Source of the DNA: Rouxiella aceris
GTDB lineage: Bacteria > Pseudomonadota > Gammaproteobacteria > Enterobacterales > Enterobacteriaceae
Assembly: GCF_012933545.1 (NCBI RefSeq)
Contig: NZ_JAADJU010000003.1
Location: forward strand, 186,001-250,000
Direction: 5' to 3'
Length of the DNA: 64,000 bases
The notes beneath the pieces were generated by a model. That model worked only from the letters and a program-made list of their open reading frames with translations. It did no database searches and had not been told where the DNA came from. Each line of letters starts with the position of its first letter. The stretch's first letter is position 1. Made by a program: the position numbers and the translations under genes. Shown here in pieces: positions 55,938 to 64,000 of the stretch.

Positions 55938-57692
55938 ATGGACGATTTAACCCTGCGTTATTACGACGCTGAAATGCGCTACCTGCAGGAAGCCGGCGAA
56001 GAATTCGCCCGCGCGCACCCTGAGCAGGCAGCGATGCTCAATCTCGACAAAGCCGGTGCGCGCGATCCCTACGTTGAACGCCTGTTCGAAGGCTTTGCCT
56101 TTATGGTTGGGCGGCTGCGAGAAAAACTCGACGATGACCTGCCGGAACTCACCGAAGGGCTGGTGAGCCTGCTGTGGCCGCACTATTTGCGCACCATTCC
56201 GTCTATGTCGGTGGTGGAGTTCACGCCCGACTGGCGCGAGATGAAGGAGCCGATGCGGTTGGCGCGCGGCTTTGAAGTGATATCGCGTCCGGTGGGCGAG
56301 AAAGCCACTCGTTGTCGCTACACCACCACGCGCGACGTACAGGTGCTGCCGCTGGCGCTGGGATCGGCAAAGTTAACCACTGATGCTGCCGGACGTTCGG
56401 TGATCCGCCTGCGCTTTAACGCTGGTGCGCTGGCTGACTGGAGCCGCATCGATGTCAGGTGCATTCCACTGTATCTCAACGCCGATGCGCCGCTGGCCTG
56501 CGCGCTACACGAGGCGCTGACGCTCAACGTTGCCAGCATGGCGCTGCGTCTGCCAGGCGAAACTGACAGCCGCCGCTTTGACGGGCACTTCAGCGCGCAG
56601 GGCTTCAGTCAGGAAGATCGGTTGTGGCCGGGCGACGAAGGCAGTTTCAGCGGTTATCAGCTGCTGCTGGAATACTTTACCTTCCGCGAGAAGTTTATGG
56701 CGGTGAACCTGCATGGGCTTGAGCAGGTGGCGCTGCCCGTGTCGCTGCCGTGGTTTGAACTCGACGTGGTGTTGGCGCAGCGCTGGGAGCATGATTTCCA
56801 GTTCAGCGAAAAGCATCTGCGCCTCAACGCCGTGCCGGTGATTAACCTGTTCGCGATGGAGTCTGATCCACTGATGATCAACGGGTTGCAAACCGAATAC
56901 CTGCTGCGCCCGATGCGCATGCAGGACGGTCATACCGAAATCTATTCGGTGGATTCGGTGGTCTCCTCGAAAAATCAGCCTTACGTGCCGTTCAGCAGTT
57001 TTCGCCACAAAGGCGGCATGCTGCGTCATGAAGCGCCGGAGTATTACTTCCACACGCGCGTGCGTCGCGGGCCGTCGGGGCTGCATGAAACCTGGATGAT
57101 CCTCGGCGGCGAGGCGTTTGATAATCACAGCCTGCCAGAAAACGAAAGCCTGTCGGTGAGCGTCACCGGTACCAACGGCCAGTTGCCGCGCCTTGCGTTG
57201 CAGAGCACGCTGCTGGATACCACCGTCAGCAGCACCGACGTGGCGATTCAGGTACGCAACCTGTGCGCGCCGACGCTGCCGTGCTATCCGCCCAATCGCG
57301 ACCGCTTCCACTGGCGAGTGCTGAGCCATCTCGGCTCGAGTTTCCTGTGGATGATGGATAACGCCGAGGTGCTACGCGGCACGCTGGCACTGTACGACTG
57401 GACACACAGCGAGATGAACCGCCGCCGCCTGGAAGCTATCCAGCACGTCTGCCACAAAGAGACCGAACGTTTTGAGCAGGGCTATCTGCTACGCGGTGTG
57501 CAGATTGAAATCACCCTCGACAGCAGCGGCTTTGCCGGCAGCGGCGATATCTGTCTGTTTGGCGAAATGCTCAGCCGCTTCTTCGCGCTGTACACCGATA
57601 TCCACCTGTTTAACCGCCTGATTTTAATCCTGCAACCGACCGGAGAGCGCCTTGTATGGGAAGAGAAGCACAATCGCCGCGTTTCCGGCTGA
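55938..57692 (+). CDS. tssF: T6SS baseplate protein TssF
   Basis: 584 residues, normal length. Begins LTLRYYDAEMRYLQEAGEEF with AHPEQAAMLNLDKAGARDPY and VERLFEGFAFMVGRLREKLD, the strongest TssF signature; then LLWPHYLRTIPSMSVVEFTP and, near the end, LRGVQIEITLDSSGFAGSGD, MLSRFFALYTDIHLFNRLIL. Builds the baseplate wedge with TssG, TssE and TssK. Intact. It overlaps tssG by 37 bases. Confidence 0.95.
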   Translation: MDDLTLRYYDAEMRYLQEAGEEFARAHPEQAAMLNLDKAGARDPYVERLFEGFAFMVGRLREKLDDDLPELTEGLVSLLWPHYLRTIPSMSVVEFTPDWREMKEPMRLARGFEVISRPVGEKATRCRYTTTRDVQVLPLALGSAKLTTDAAGRSVIRLRFNAGALADWSRIDVRCIPLYLNADAPLACALHEALTLNVASMALRLPGETDSRRFDGHFSAQGFSQEDRLWPGDEGSFSGYQLLLEYFTFREKFMAVNLHGLEQVALPVSLPWFELDVVLAQRWEHDFQFSEKHLRLNAVPVINLFAMESDPLMINGLQTEYLLRPMRMQDGHTEIYSVDSVVSSKNQPYVPFSSFRHKGGMLRHEAPEYYFHTRVRRGPSGLHETWMILGGEAFDNHSLPENESLSVSVTGTNGQLPRLALQSTLLDTTVSSTDVAIQVRNLCAPTLPCYPPNRDRFHWRVLSHLGSSFLWMMDNAEVLRGTLALYDWTHSEMNRRRLEAIQHVCHKETERFEQGYLLRGVQIEITLDSSGFAGSGDICLFGEMLSRFFALYTDIHLFNRLILILQPTGERLVWEEKHNRRVSG

Positions 57693-58723
57693 CGCCCCGC
57701 CTGGAGCAGGAGCTGACGCGGCTAAACTTTTACCGGTTCTGTCAGCTGATAGAGCATCAGCATAAGGATAAGCCGCCGCTTGGCAGCACCAGCAAGCCAG
57801 AAAATGATGCGGTACGTCTGCTGCCGCATCCCGGTATGGGATTCCCGGCGGGCGAGCTGAAGGCGTTTGAGTACAGCGAAACCGATGCCGAGGCGCCGCC
57901 AGTGGTGCGTACCACCTTTCTCGGCTTATACGGCGTTGATTCGCCGCTGCCCGGCAGCTATATCGATGATATCACCCAGCACGATGAAGGACATGAAGTG
58001 CTACAGGGCTTTCTCGATATTTTTAACCACCGCATCCTGACGCAGTTTTACCGCATCTGGCGCAAATACTCCTATCCGGCAACTTTCGAGGCGGGCGGCG
58101 GCGATACCACGTCGCAGTCGCTGCTGGGTCTGGTTGGGCTTGGCATTCCCGGCACCGGTAAGCATGTCGCCACGCCGGTGTCGCGTTTCCTGGCGCTGCT
58201 CGGCGTGATGCGCCAGCCGGGGCGCACCGAAGAAGGTATTCGCGCGCTGGTGCGTTTGCTCGCGCCCAATACCTCGGTCAGCGTGCAGCCGCACTGCCTG
58301 CGGCCGGTGCCGGTCAGCAACCCGCTGGGCTGCGAATTCGTGCTGGACGGCAATGCGCCGCTTGGCGATGAGGCGATGGACGCCAACAGTCAACTGCTGA
58401 TTGAGCTACAAACCGCCTGCCCGGATGAAGCCACGCGCTGGCTGCCGGACAGTCAGCTGTATCAGGATTTTCTGGTGATGCTGCGCGTGTATCTCGGCTG
58501 GCGCTATCGCGCGCGCATCCGGCTGTGTCTGGAGACACAGTTGCTGGCCCCGCCGGAACTCGGCGATGCGCCGTTCTGGCTCGGCATGACCGGCGTACTT
58601 GGTGCGGATAGCGCAATCCATGATATCCCCAAAACTTTTACCACCGAACTGGGCTGCTATTCAGGCATGAGCCCGGCTAATCCCTGCGAGGAGCAACGAC
58701 GTGTCAGTTACCACTTTGATTAG
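57656..58723 (+). CDS. tssG: T6SS baseplate protein TssG
   Basis: 355 residues, normal length. LNFYRFCQLIEHQHKDKPPL is the TssG opening, followed by VRTTFLGLYGVDSPLPGSYI, LDIFNHRILTQFYRIWRKYS and, in the C-terminal part, LAPNTSVSVQPHC. Two copies of TssG hold TssF in the wedge. Start at 57656 lies inside tssF, so the genes are translationally coupled; stop overlaps tssJ. Intact. Confidence 0.94.
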   Translation: MGREAQSPRFRLTPRLEQELTRLNFYRFCQLIEHQHKDKPPLGSTSKPENDAVRLLPHPGMGFPAGELKAFEYSETDAEAPPVVRTTFLGLYGVDSPLPGSYIDDITQHDEGHEVLQGFLDIFNHRILTQFYRIWRKYSYPATFEAGGGDTTSQSLLGLVGLGIPGTGKHVATPVSRFLALLGVMRQPGRTEEGIRALVRLLAPNTSVSVQPHCLRPVPVSNPLGCEFVLDGNAPLGDEAMDANSQLLIELQTACPDEATRWLPDSQLYQDFLVMLRVYLGWRYRARIRLCLETQLLAPPELGDAPFWLGMTGVLGADSAIHDIPKTFTTELGCYSGMSPANPCEEQRRVSYHFD

Positions 58724-59237
58724 AATTATGATGTGCAGCGCGTTTGTGCTGCTCAGCGGTTGCGGTTTGCAGCAGAAAGTCGGCAACGGCACCACATCGA
58801 CATTTGATGCGATTTTCTATAAGCAGATTCAAACCCTGCATCTGGACTTTACCGCGCGTGAAAGCCTCAACAGCGACAGCCGCGAACACAATCCGCTGTC
58901 GCAGCCGGTGATGGTGCGTGTGTTCCAGCTACGCGAACGCAAAGCCTTTGACGGCGCGGTGTATCAGCAACTGACCGGCGATGCGGCGAATGTGCTCAAG
59001 TCCGAACTGATGGCCGATCGTGATGTGGTGCTCACGCCGGGTGGTGATGTTTCCCTGAATATGCCGATGGAAAAAGAGGCGCAGTTTGTCGCGGTGGTGG
59101 CGCTGTTCCAGCAACCAGATATGACCAAAAACAACTGGCGAGTAGTGCTGGAACGCAACCAACTCGATCCCGATAAAGCGCGAGTAATCGAACTCAGCAG
59201 CCACAGCCTGCGCCTGATTGAAGTACCCAAATCATGA
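58701..59237 (+). CDS. tssJ: T6SS outer-membrane lipoprotein TssJ
   Basis: 178 residues from GTG 58701. Signal peptide with lipobox LSGC (Cys at residue 21: CSAFVLLSGCGL), then the transthyretin-like fold: LHLDFTARESLNSDSREHNP, PVMVRVFQLRERKAFDGAVY, VVLTPGGDVSLNMPMEKEAQ, FVAVVALFQQPDMTKNNWRV. It anchors TssM to the outer membrane. Overlaps tssG by 23 bases and tssE by 4. Intact. Confidence 0.94.
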   Translation: MSVTTLIRIMMCSAFVLLSGCGLQQKVGNGTTSTFDAIFYKQIQTLHLDFTARESLNSDSREHNPLSQPVMVRVFQLRERKAFDGAVYQQLTGDAANVLKSELMADRDVVLTPGGDVSLNMPMEKEAQFVAVVALFQQPDMTKNNWRVVLERNQLDPDKARVIELSSHSLRLIEVPKS

Positions 59238-59689
59238 GTGATTTCAACTATCAACCGTCGCTGTATGAATTGCTGAAAAGCAGCTTTGCGGGTGGGCTGG
59301 AGCTGGGTCGCGTCAAAGAGCAGGACCAGGTGATCCTGTCGGTACTGGATAACATGCAGCGCATCCTCAATACCCGTGCCGGTTCACTGTCTCATATCCC
59401 CGATTATGGTTTGCCAGACATGACGCGCATTTTGCAGGGCATGCCCGGCACTGCGCAACAGCTGCTGTGTATACATTCCGAAGTGCTGCTGAAATATGAG
59501 CCGCGCCTGAAGCGTATTGATGTGATTCTGCTGGAGCAAAAAATGCCAGGTGAACTGCGCTATGCGATTGACGCCGAGCTGAAAGAGATCGGCTTAGTAC
59601 GCTTCGGTACCGAATTTATGCCGGAAGGGCGCGTAATGATCCGCCATATGAAACAGCAGCAGTATTTGGATGCGCGCGCCGCACTTTGA
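59234..59689 (+). CDS. tssE: T6SS baseplate protein TssE (gp25-like)
   Basis: 151 residues. SLYELLKSSFAGGLELGRVK, ILSVLDNMQRILNTRAGSLS, then PDYGLPDM, the conserved gp25 motif, and RLKRIDVILLEQKMPGELRY. TssE starts sheath polymerisation on the baseplate, so its partner TssC is missing here. ATGA overlap with tssJ. Intact. Confidence 0.94.
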   Translation: MSDFNYQPSLYELLKSSFAGGLELGRVKEQDQVILSVLDNMQRILNTRAGSLSHIPDYGLPDMTRILQGMPGTAQQLLCIHSEVLLKYEPRLKRIDVILLEQKMPGELRYAIDAELKEIGLVRFGTEFMPEGRVMIRHMKQQQYLDARAAL

Positions 59690-59702
59690 TCTTTTTTTTG
59701 AA

Positions 59703-59818
59703 ATGACGTCATCTCAACCTCGCTTGGTCAAAACCGGCGGCGATCCCTCTGCGTTCGCCTAATATGCCGCGCTGCGCGAGGAGATGTAGAAGCTGACGCA
59801 CCCGGCGCGTCGTTTTTA
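59703..59818 (+). pseudogene. N-terminal remnant of a VasL/TssA-like gene
   Basis: ATG at 59703 begins TSSQPRLVKTGGDPSAFA, then TAA, YAALREEM, TAG, KLTHPARR. This matches the start of VasL-type (ImpA_N) proteins (LKTGGDPRxLPDYAALRDELxKLTHPARPDV). Two nonsense codons, then no further homology after about 59815. The C-terminal-type remnant at 52.7-53.6 kb may be the other part of the same or a related gene. Confidence 0.65.
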
Positions 59819-60190
59819 ATCAGTATGTTATTCAGGTGCAGATAGCGTGTTTTAATCCCTGTGTTACCGGTTACTTCAACAAAGTACCTCATCGTGTTGT
59901 TATATTCGGCCTTTGTGACTTTTCCGCCATTATTCTGAATTTACCCGTTTTTCTTTCAAGCAGTATTTTTAATGATTCATTTTTTTAATGCATTCAGTTC
60001 GTTATTACAGGTGACAGAAATGTAATCATTCAGTCACGCATTAAACAGAGGTCACGCTTTATAATTCATCATAAATCAGGAATGCAGTGAGAAAAAATTT
60101 CACTTGAACTCTTGAATATATCAAACAGTCCTTATTATTCACATTAACGCATCGATGATATGTGTTAATTATTTCGCCGGAGAACAAATT
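59819..60190 (+). promoter_or_regulatory. Upstream region of the copper-protein gene
   Basis: No gene seen. TATAAT at 60060-60065 is a good -10 box, about 125 bases before the start; the -35 position (around GCATTA) is poor, as at activator-dependent promoters. In related pcoE genes a two-component regulator (CusRS/PcoRS) drives expression; I do not see an unmistakable regulator box. Ribosome site is GGAGAACAAATT before ATG 60191. Confidence 0.45.
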
Positions 60191-60625
60191 ATGAAAAAAA
60201 TCCTTATATCACTTGCTGCTGTTATGGTCTTTGCTTCGTCTTCCTGGGCCGCTGAAACGACTAACATACATGAACAGGTAAATAATGCCCAGGCTCCAAC
60301 CCATCAGATGCAATCTTCTTCTGAAAAAAGCAACATCCAGGGGGACAGTATGAAAATGATGGACATGAATGAACATGAGCAAGCTGTCGTGTCGCATGAA
60401 ATGATGAAAAATAATAAATCAGCCGCACATCAGGGCATGGCCGGAATGCATAAGAAAATGTTGAAAACCAAACCAGCCACGACCACCGATACTACTAAGC
60501 CATTCTCTGATATGAATGAACATGAGAAAGCGGCTGTTGCGCATCAGAGTACAAATAATGGGAAATCCTCTAATGCACATCAACAACAAGCTGAAGAGCA
60601 CAGTAGTCAGGTACCTCAGAATTAA
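60191..60625 (+). CDS. pcoE: PcoE/SilE-family periplasmic metal-binding protein
   Basis: 144 residues. Signal peptide KKILISLAAVMVFASSSWAA, then a Met/His-rich, intrinsically disordered mature part: NIHEQVNNAQAPTHQMQSS, MKMMDMNEHEQAVVSHEMM, HQGMAGMHKKMLKTKP, SDMNEHEKAAVAHQSTNNGK. The repeated MNEHE(Q/K)A..(S/A)H unit and HQ..MHxxM motifs are those of PcoE and SilE, periplasmic copper/silver sponges. ATG 60191 is preferred over the upstream 60155 because the signal peptide begins there. It stands alone; the rest of a pco or sil operon is not in the window. Confidence 0.9.
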   Translation: MKKILISLAAVMVFASSSWAAETTNIHEQVNNAQAPTHQMQSSSEKSNIQGDSMKMMDMNEHEQAVVSHEMMKNNKSAAHQGMAGMHKKMLKTKPATTTDTTKPFSDMNEHEKAAVAHQSTNNGKSSNAHQQQAEEHSSQVPQN

Positions 60626-60676
60626 CCCACAACTCCACTTGTTAAACCCTCACTTGACGTCAATTTTACTGGCTCA

Positions 60677-60703
60677 CGCTCCTCAAAAGGGGGCGTTTTT
60701 TTT
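60677..60703 (+). terminator. Rho-independent terminator after pcoE
   Basis: CGCTCCT-CAAA-AGGGGGCG hairpin (60677-60695), with one bulge, and a run of eight Ts at 60696-60703. Confidence 0.75.
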
Positions 60704-60799
60704 AATAACTAAATCGTAATGTAAGCATCCCTGCAAACCGGCCTATTCATTTTTAGAGATCTTCTGACATACTGATTCTGTCTTCCTAAGGAGATCGCC

Positions 60800-60892
60800 A
60801 TGCGTAAAGTCCGATTCACCGAGCACCAGATCATTATTGCCGTTCTGGAGTCTGTCGAAGCCGGACGCACCGTCAGGGATGTCTGCCGTGAC
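60800..60892 (+). pseudogene. IS3-family OrfA remnant
   Basis: ATG after a good AAGGAG site: RKVRFTEHQIIIAVLESVEA, then GRTVRDVCRD, typical of IS407-group OrfA up to the helix-turn-helix, then unrelated sequence. Inactive; a one-residue expansion (III) is also visible. It differs from the intact IS at 22345. Confidence 0.75.
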
Positions 60893-60912
60893 GTATTTTT
60901 GAAGGATAATAA

Positions 60913-61038
60913 TATGCGAAAAAAATAGAGCCGGCTTTTACAAAAATTGAATTGTTGACAAAAGAAAATCAGCAACTCACCACACTACGCAACATGCTCA
61001 TCCCTCTACTTATGAACGGACAGGTTACGGTAAAATAA
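60913..61038 (+). pseudogene. C-terminal fragment of a type I restriction specificity subunit (HsdS)
   Basis: The frame reads KKIEPAFTKIELLTKENQQL, then TTLRNMLIPLLMNGQVTVK and stop at 61036. This is the usual end of HsdS proteins (conserved coiled coil, then TLRDxLLPxLMxGxI). Everything upstream is lost, with the OrfA relic on its left. No hsdR or hsdM in the window. Confidence 0.65.
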
Positions 61039-61187
61039 TACCCAGCGTGTTTTTCGAGGCGCATTCCGGACCCGAATAGCGCCTCGTTTGCCGCAACAAA
61101 ACTGCTTTGCATCCTTTATCCTAAGGTGTCCCAGGTAGTTCGCTTATGCTCATTAACAAGGCATTGAGTGAATTCGCCTGGAAATTT

Positions 61188-61196
61188 TGGTATAAT
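61188..61196 (+). promoter_or_regulatory. Extended -10 promoter
   Basis: TGGTATAAT, a perfect extended -10 element (TGnTATAAT), about 47 bases upstream of the small gene at 61243. No good -35 at the right distance, as is common for extended -10 promoters. Confidence 0.65.
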
Positions 61197-61242
61197 GTTT
61201 GTTCGATGAATGTCCTCCCAGATTCTGCTTTCAGGAGTAACA

Positions 61243-61413
61243 ATGAGCAACACCAAAAAAACTCAGGCAAGCTACGCTAAGCCCTCTCGTGCTGACATTG
61301 TTCGCTCAGTGGTGACATCTACGGCTGTCGAAACAGGGCAGTCCTCTGCGAAGATCGAAGCTTCCCTTGAAGCCACGCGCAAAAAATTCTCCCATTTACG
61401 TCTTGCGGTTTAA
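61243..61413 (+). CDS. Small basic protein, tail-to-tail with fic
   Basis: 56 residues from ATG 61243 (AGGAG at 61233; the earlier ATG at 61210 has no ribosome site): SNTKKTQASYAKPSRADIVR, SVVTSTAVETGQSSAKIEAS, LEATRKKFSHLRLAV. Basic, helical; family not recognised. It has its own extended -10 promoter and its last four bases overlap the end of fic on the other strand. The Fic-inhibitor motif (S/T)xxxE(G/N) is not present, so I do not call it an antitoxin. Confidence 0.6.
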   Translation: MSNTKKTQASYAKPSRADIVRSVVTSTAVETGQSSAKIEASLEATRKKFSHLRLAV

Positions 61414-62027
61414 TCCCTTCTTAATGCTTCACTGACCCAATGTTTCATCGGCTCGTAGTCCATTGACATACCTGCGTGAATAGCCGAGATATACTGGGTT
61501 TTGTTCTGCTCCCAGCTTTGATAATCCAGCGGTTTGCATCCAGCCTGAACCGCCATCACATCGGCTAATAGCCGCGACAAACGCCCATTTCCTTCTCTGA
61601 AAGGATGGATGAGTATTAGCTCCACATGGGTTATTGCGATAGCTTCAGTCAACTGTTCTTTGCTCATCTCCGTACATGGTGTGTAGCGGGCGAGATATTT
61701 CACATCGAAATCGTTCAGCAGTTTGGGCACTTGTGCTGAGGGGGCAAACATAAAGCCGCCTTTGCTGATATTGACCGTCCTTTCCTGTCCTGCCCATTCA
61801 TAGATGTTGCCTAACCAGCGATGGTGCCAGCTTTTCAGCATTTCAACGGTGAGTTGCCCTAGCGGAAAGTGTTCTTCAAAAACAGATTGATAGAGCTGCT
61901 CTAGTAGCACCAGTTCGGCATCATCGATTTCGTCAGCATCGGCAATCCCAAGTTTATTAGCCAAAACCTGTTCGCCAGAATCTTTCTCATACTGGCCTTC
62001 GCTGCTGGAAACATGGTATCGGTTCAT
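61410..62027 (-). CDS. Fic-domain protein (AMP-transferase family)
   Basis: 205 residues. The catalytic motif HPFREGNGR is complete near residue 145, with the flap region (GGFMFAPSAQVPKLL) and WAGQERTVNISKGG upstream, as in active Fic AMP-transferases that transfer AMP to target proteins. The N-terminus (VSSSEGQYEKDSGEQVLANK) is typical of stand-alone bacterial Fic proteins. No inhibitory (S/T)xxxE(G/N) helix is evident by eye; SSEGQ near the start is too close to the N-terminus to judge. Targets unknown. Intact. Confidence 0.88.
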   Translation of the reverse strand: MNRYHVSSSEGQYEKDSGEQVLANKLGIADADEIDDAELVLLEQLYQSVFEEHFPLGQLTVEMLKSWHHRWLGNIYEWAGQERTVNISKGGFMFAPSAQVPKLLNDFDVKYLARYTPCTEMSKEQLTEAIAITHVELILIHPFREGNGRLSRLLADVMAVQAGCKPLDYQSWEQNKTQYISAIHAGMSMDYEPMKHWVSEALRRD

Positions 62028-62192
62028 GAGTACGCTCGGGAATGGTGACTGGTGGAAATGAAAGTATAACTTTCAGCGAGAGACGCAACAATACTCTTAA
62101 AATCAGGTGGTTATAAAAGTGTAGGCTGAAACGTAGTTTTTTCTTATTTTATTGAAATAATTTTTATTTATCAGCATGAACACACCAATGCA

Positions 62193-62985
62193 TCATTGTT
62201 TACGAAGCATCAACACTAATGTGAGTGCGTACCCCCCATCAAGCTTATCTGCCCATTCCTGCATCATCACTTCACGCTCAGCAAGATAAGTTGCATGGTT
62301 GTAAGTGCGGCGAACATTGTTGGTATCCGCGTGCGCAAGCTGAGCTTCAATAGCATCAGGTCGATAGCCCATTTCGTTTAAACGCGTACTTCCTGTAGTT
62401 CTGGTAGCATGGGGACTATAAATGCCACTCCATCCGAGGCTTTTAAGTAGCTGGCGCAGCGAGTGCGATGTCATTGGACCTAGCGGATTGTCTCTGCGCG
62501 GGAAAAGGTGCTGCCGATGCCCGGTTAGTCCCTGTAGTGTTCTGAGCATTATGACTGCTTGAAAGGGGAGAGAAATAACGTGTTCTCTTCGGGCTTTCAT
62601 CCGCGCTGCCGGAATGGACCTCAGGGCGTTATCAAGATCGAATTCTGCCCATTCCGCTTAGGTGGCTTCTGCAGGACGCGCTAATGTCCACCACATAAGC
62701 CACATGCAATAGTTAACCTGGTTGAGCCACAACTATTGTCAAAACAGCTTAATAACTTTCCGATTTGCTGTGGATTCAATGCCTGTTTGTGCTGTGTCTG
62801 ACCGGCCGGAAGGGCCTTGCGCACAGGCCAGACAGGATCACTATCAGCTCTAAGCGTTGCCACTGCCAACTCGAAAACGGATGAAACAGTGCGGCGGGCT
62901 TCAGCGGCAACAGACGGTGCTCCTCGTTTAGCAGTTTCCTGAAGAATTTAAAGAACCTGGTGTGGGGTGATCTCTCTGATGGGAG
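62193..62985 (-). pseudogene. P4-type tyrosine integrase, decayed
   Basis: Read on the minus strand: PIREITPHQVL (62985 on), GAPSVAAEARRTVSSVFELA, ATLRADSDPVWPVRKALP, LNPQQIGKLLSCFDN, then after a shift WLMWWTLARPAEAT-stop-AEWAEFDLDNALRSIPAA, then the catalytic core RREHVISLP, PHATRTTGSTRLNEMG, LAHADTNNVRRTYNHATYL (Arg, His, Tyr all present). At least one frameshift, one in-frame TAA and a stop in the PHQVL region; the first ~150 residues are missing. It is the relic of a genomic-island integrase, next to the core gene ychF. Confidence 0.8.
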
Positions 62986-63001
62986 CTTACCGATTAAAAC
63001 A

Positions 63002-63027
63002 AAAATCCACGCGGTTGCGTGGATTTT
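63002..63027 (-). terminator. Rho-independent terminator of ychF (bidirectional)
   Basis: Perfect 11-bp stem AAAATCCACGC/GCGTGGATTTT (63002-63012 with 63017-63027), loop GGTT, with T-runs on both strands. It lies about 60 bases past the ychF stop. Confidence 0.88.
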
Positions 63028-63085
63028 ATGGGGTTTGTCAGTCTTTATGCGATTCAGTGACATCTCATAAGACAGCAGCAGCGAA

Positions 63086-64000
63086 TCAGACGTTGAACAA
63101 AAAGTTCATCACATCGCCATCTTTAACCACATACTCTTTGCCTTCTGAGCGCATCTTGCCGGCTTCTTTTGCCCCTTGCTCACCTTTAAAGGTAATAAAG
63201 TCTTCGTAGGCGATGGTCTGGGCGCGGATAAAACCTTTCTCAAAGTCAGTATGGATCTTACCGGCGGCCTGCGGTGCGGTAGCGCCAACAGGGATGGTCC
63301 AGGCGCGGACTTCTTTAACCCCGGCGGTGAAGTAGGTTTGCAGATTCAGCAGCTCATAACCGGCGCGGATCACGCGGTTCAGACCGGGTTCTTCAATACC
63401 CAACTCAGCCATAAACTCTTCGCGATCGCCATCGTCGAGTTCGGCGATATCCGATTCAACCGCGGCACAAACGGCAACAACCACTGAACCTTCGGCTTCG
63501 GCAATCGCGCGAACCTGGTCAAGGTACGGGTTATTTTCAAAACCGTCTTCGTTAACGTTGGCGATATACATGGTCGGTTTCAGCGTCAGGAAGCTCAGGT
63601 AGCGGATTGCCGCTTTGTCTTCTTCGCTCAAATTCAGCGCGCGCAGCATACCAGCCTGTTCCAGCTGTGGCAGGCATTTTTCCAGAGCTTCAAGCTCGGC
63701 TTTTGCGTCTTTATCGCCGCCTTTGGCTTTTTTCTGCACACGATGAATGGCGCGTTCACAGGTTTCGAGATCTGACAGGGCCAGCTCGGTGTTGATCACC
63801 TCGATATCATCAACCGGATCGACTTTGTTGTTTACGTGGATGATGTTGTCGTTTTCAAAACAACGTACCACGTGGCCGATGGCTTCGGTTTCACGGATAT
63901 TGGTCAGAAACTGGTTACCCAGGCCTTCGCCTTTCGACGCGCCTTTTACCAGACCGGCGATATCAACAAATTCCATGGTAGTAGGCAGAATACGCTGCGG
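63086..64000 (-). CDS. ychF: YchF/OLA1 ribosome-associated P-loop ATPase, N-terminus outside window
   Basis: The C-terminal ~305 residues of the 363-residue YchF. Visible: the G3 region [20 protein letters not shown], the coiled-coil insertion ([13 protein letters not shown]), the G4-like ANVNED (NxxE instead of NKxD, the reason YchF prefers ATP), and the C-terminal TGS domain ([35 protein letters not shown]). The frame is open through base 64000; the internal ATG at 63976 is not the start. A highly conserved core gene, it marks the chromosomal side of the island. Confidence 0.97.
   Translation of the reverse strand, partial: PQRILPTTMEFVDIAGLVKGASKGEGLGNQFLTNIRETEAIGHVVRCFENDNIIHVNNKVDPVDDIEVINTELALSDLETCERAIHRVQKKAKGGDKDAKAELEALEKCLPQLEQAGMLRALNLSEEDKAAIRYLSFLTLKPTMYIANVNEDGFENNPYLDQVRAIAEAEGSVVVAVCAAVESDIAELDDGDREEFMAELGIEEPGLNRVIRAGYELLNLQTYFTAGVKEVRAWTIPVGATAPQAAGKIHTDFEKGFIRAQTIAYEDFITFKGEQGAKEAGKMRSEGKEYVVKDGDVMNFLFNV

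Noticed and set aside
61243-61413. Small gene beside fic as a class I Fic antitoxin
   Set aside because: It lacks the (S/T)xxxE(G/N) inhibitory motif and is convergent with fic instead of cotranscribed.
62100-63085. tRNA gene or attachment site next to the integrase relic
   Set aside because: No cloverleaf-compatible sequence or direct repeat was found near 62.1-63.1 kb by eye.

Overview
The window comes from a Gram-negative gammaproteobacterium of the order Enterobacterales, most likely Erwiniaceae or Yersiniaceae; I cannot name the genus. This rests on a YchF-type P-loop ATPase at the right edge, a complete set of enterobacterial-type type VI secretion (T6SS) baseplate and membrane genes, an E. 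coli-class (VENN) contact-dependent inhibition (CDI) locus, a PcoE/SilE-type copper protein, and IS3 and IS256 elements. Almost everything between the edges is accessory DNA for contact-dependent antagonism.

Layout. 1-0.8 kb: 3' part of a LysR regulator. 0.9-1.4 kb: small zinc-ribbon membrane protein (minus). 2.0-15.5 kb: CDI locus cdiB-cdiA-cdiI, with a 3754-residue CdiA whose toxin tip I cannot name. 15.5-27.9 kb: an array of nine displaced CdiA tips, most with an immunity gene, and terminators and antisense SymE-like remnants between many of them. The tips include an Ntox21-type 16S rRNase with its catalytic signature intact, two broken TNT (NAD-glycohydrolase-type) toxins, two related glycine-rich toxins with membrane immunity proteins, and one toxin attached to a different CdiA pre-toxin domain. 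An IS3 element and an IS256 relic sit inside the array. 27.9-28.6 kb: relic and promoter region.

28.6-59.8 kb: a T6SS cluster in the order tssB, tssC remnant, tssK, tssL, tagL-like, hcp, clpV remnant, vgrG, DUF4123 adaptor, expanded VasX-like effector/DUF6708 immunity units, PAAR, 403-aa membrane protein, tssM, degraded TssA/VasL relic, PAAR-effector plus immunity, tssF, tssG, tssJ, tssE, and a second VasL relic. tssC (sheath) and clpV (sheath-recycling ATPase) keep their start and stop but have lost nearly all of their middle. As encoded here the machine should not be able to fire, although its effectors and immunity genes look well kept and have been duplicated.

59.8-63.0 kb: lone pcoE-like copper protein, relics of an IS3 orfA and an HsdS C-terminus, a small gene tail-to-tail with a Fic protein, and a decayed P4-type integrase. 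63.1 kb to end: ychF (minus, N-terminus outside the window).

How it fits together. The two halves tell the same story. In both systems a conserved delivery part is followed by swapped or displaced C-terminal toxin parts, each kept next to its own immunity gene. In the CDI half, recombination appears to use the VENN/pre-toxin sequence and SymE-like remnants. In the T6SS half, whole effector-immunity units were duplicated and then trimmed from inside, leaving immunity genes and orphan effector tips.
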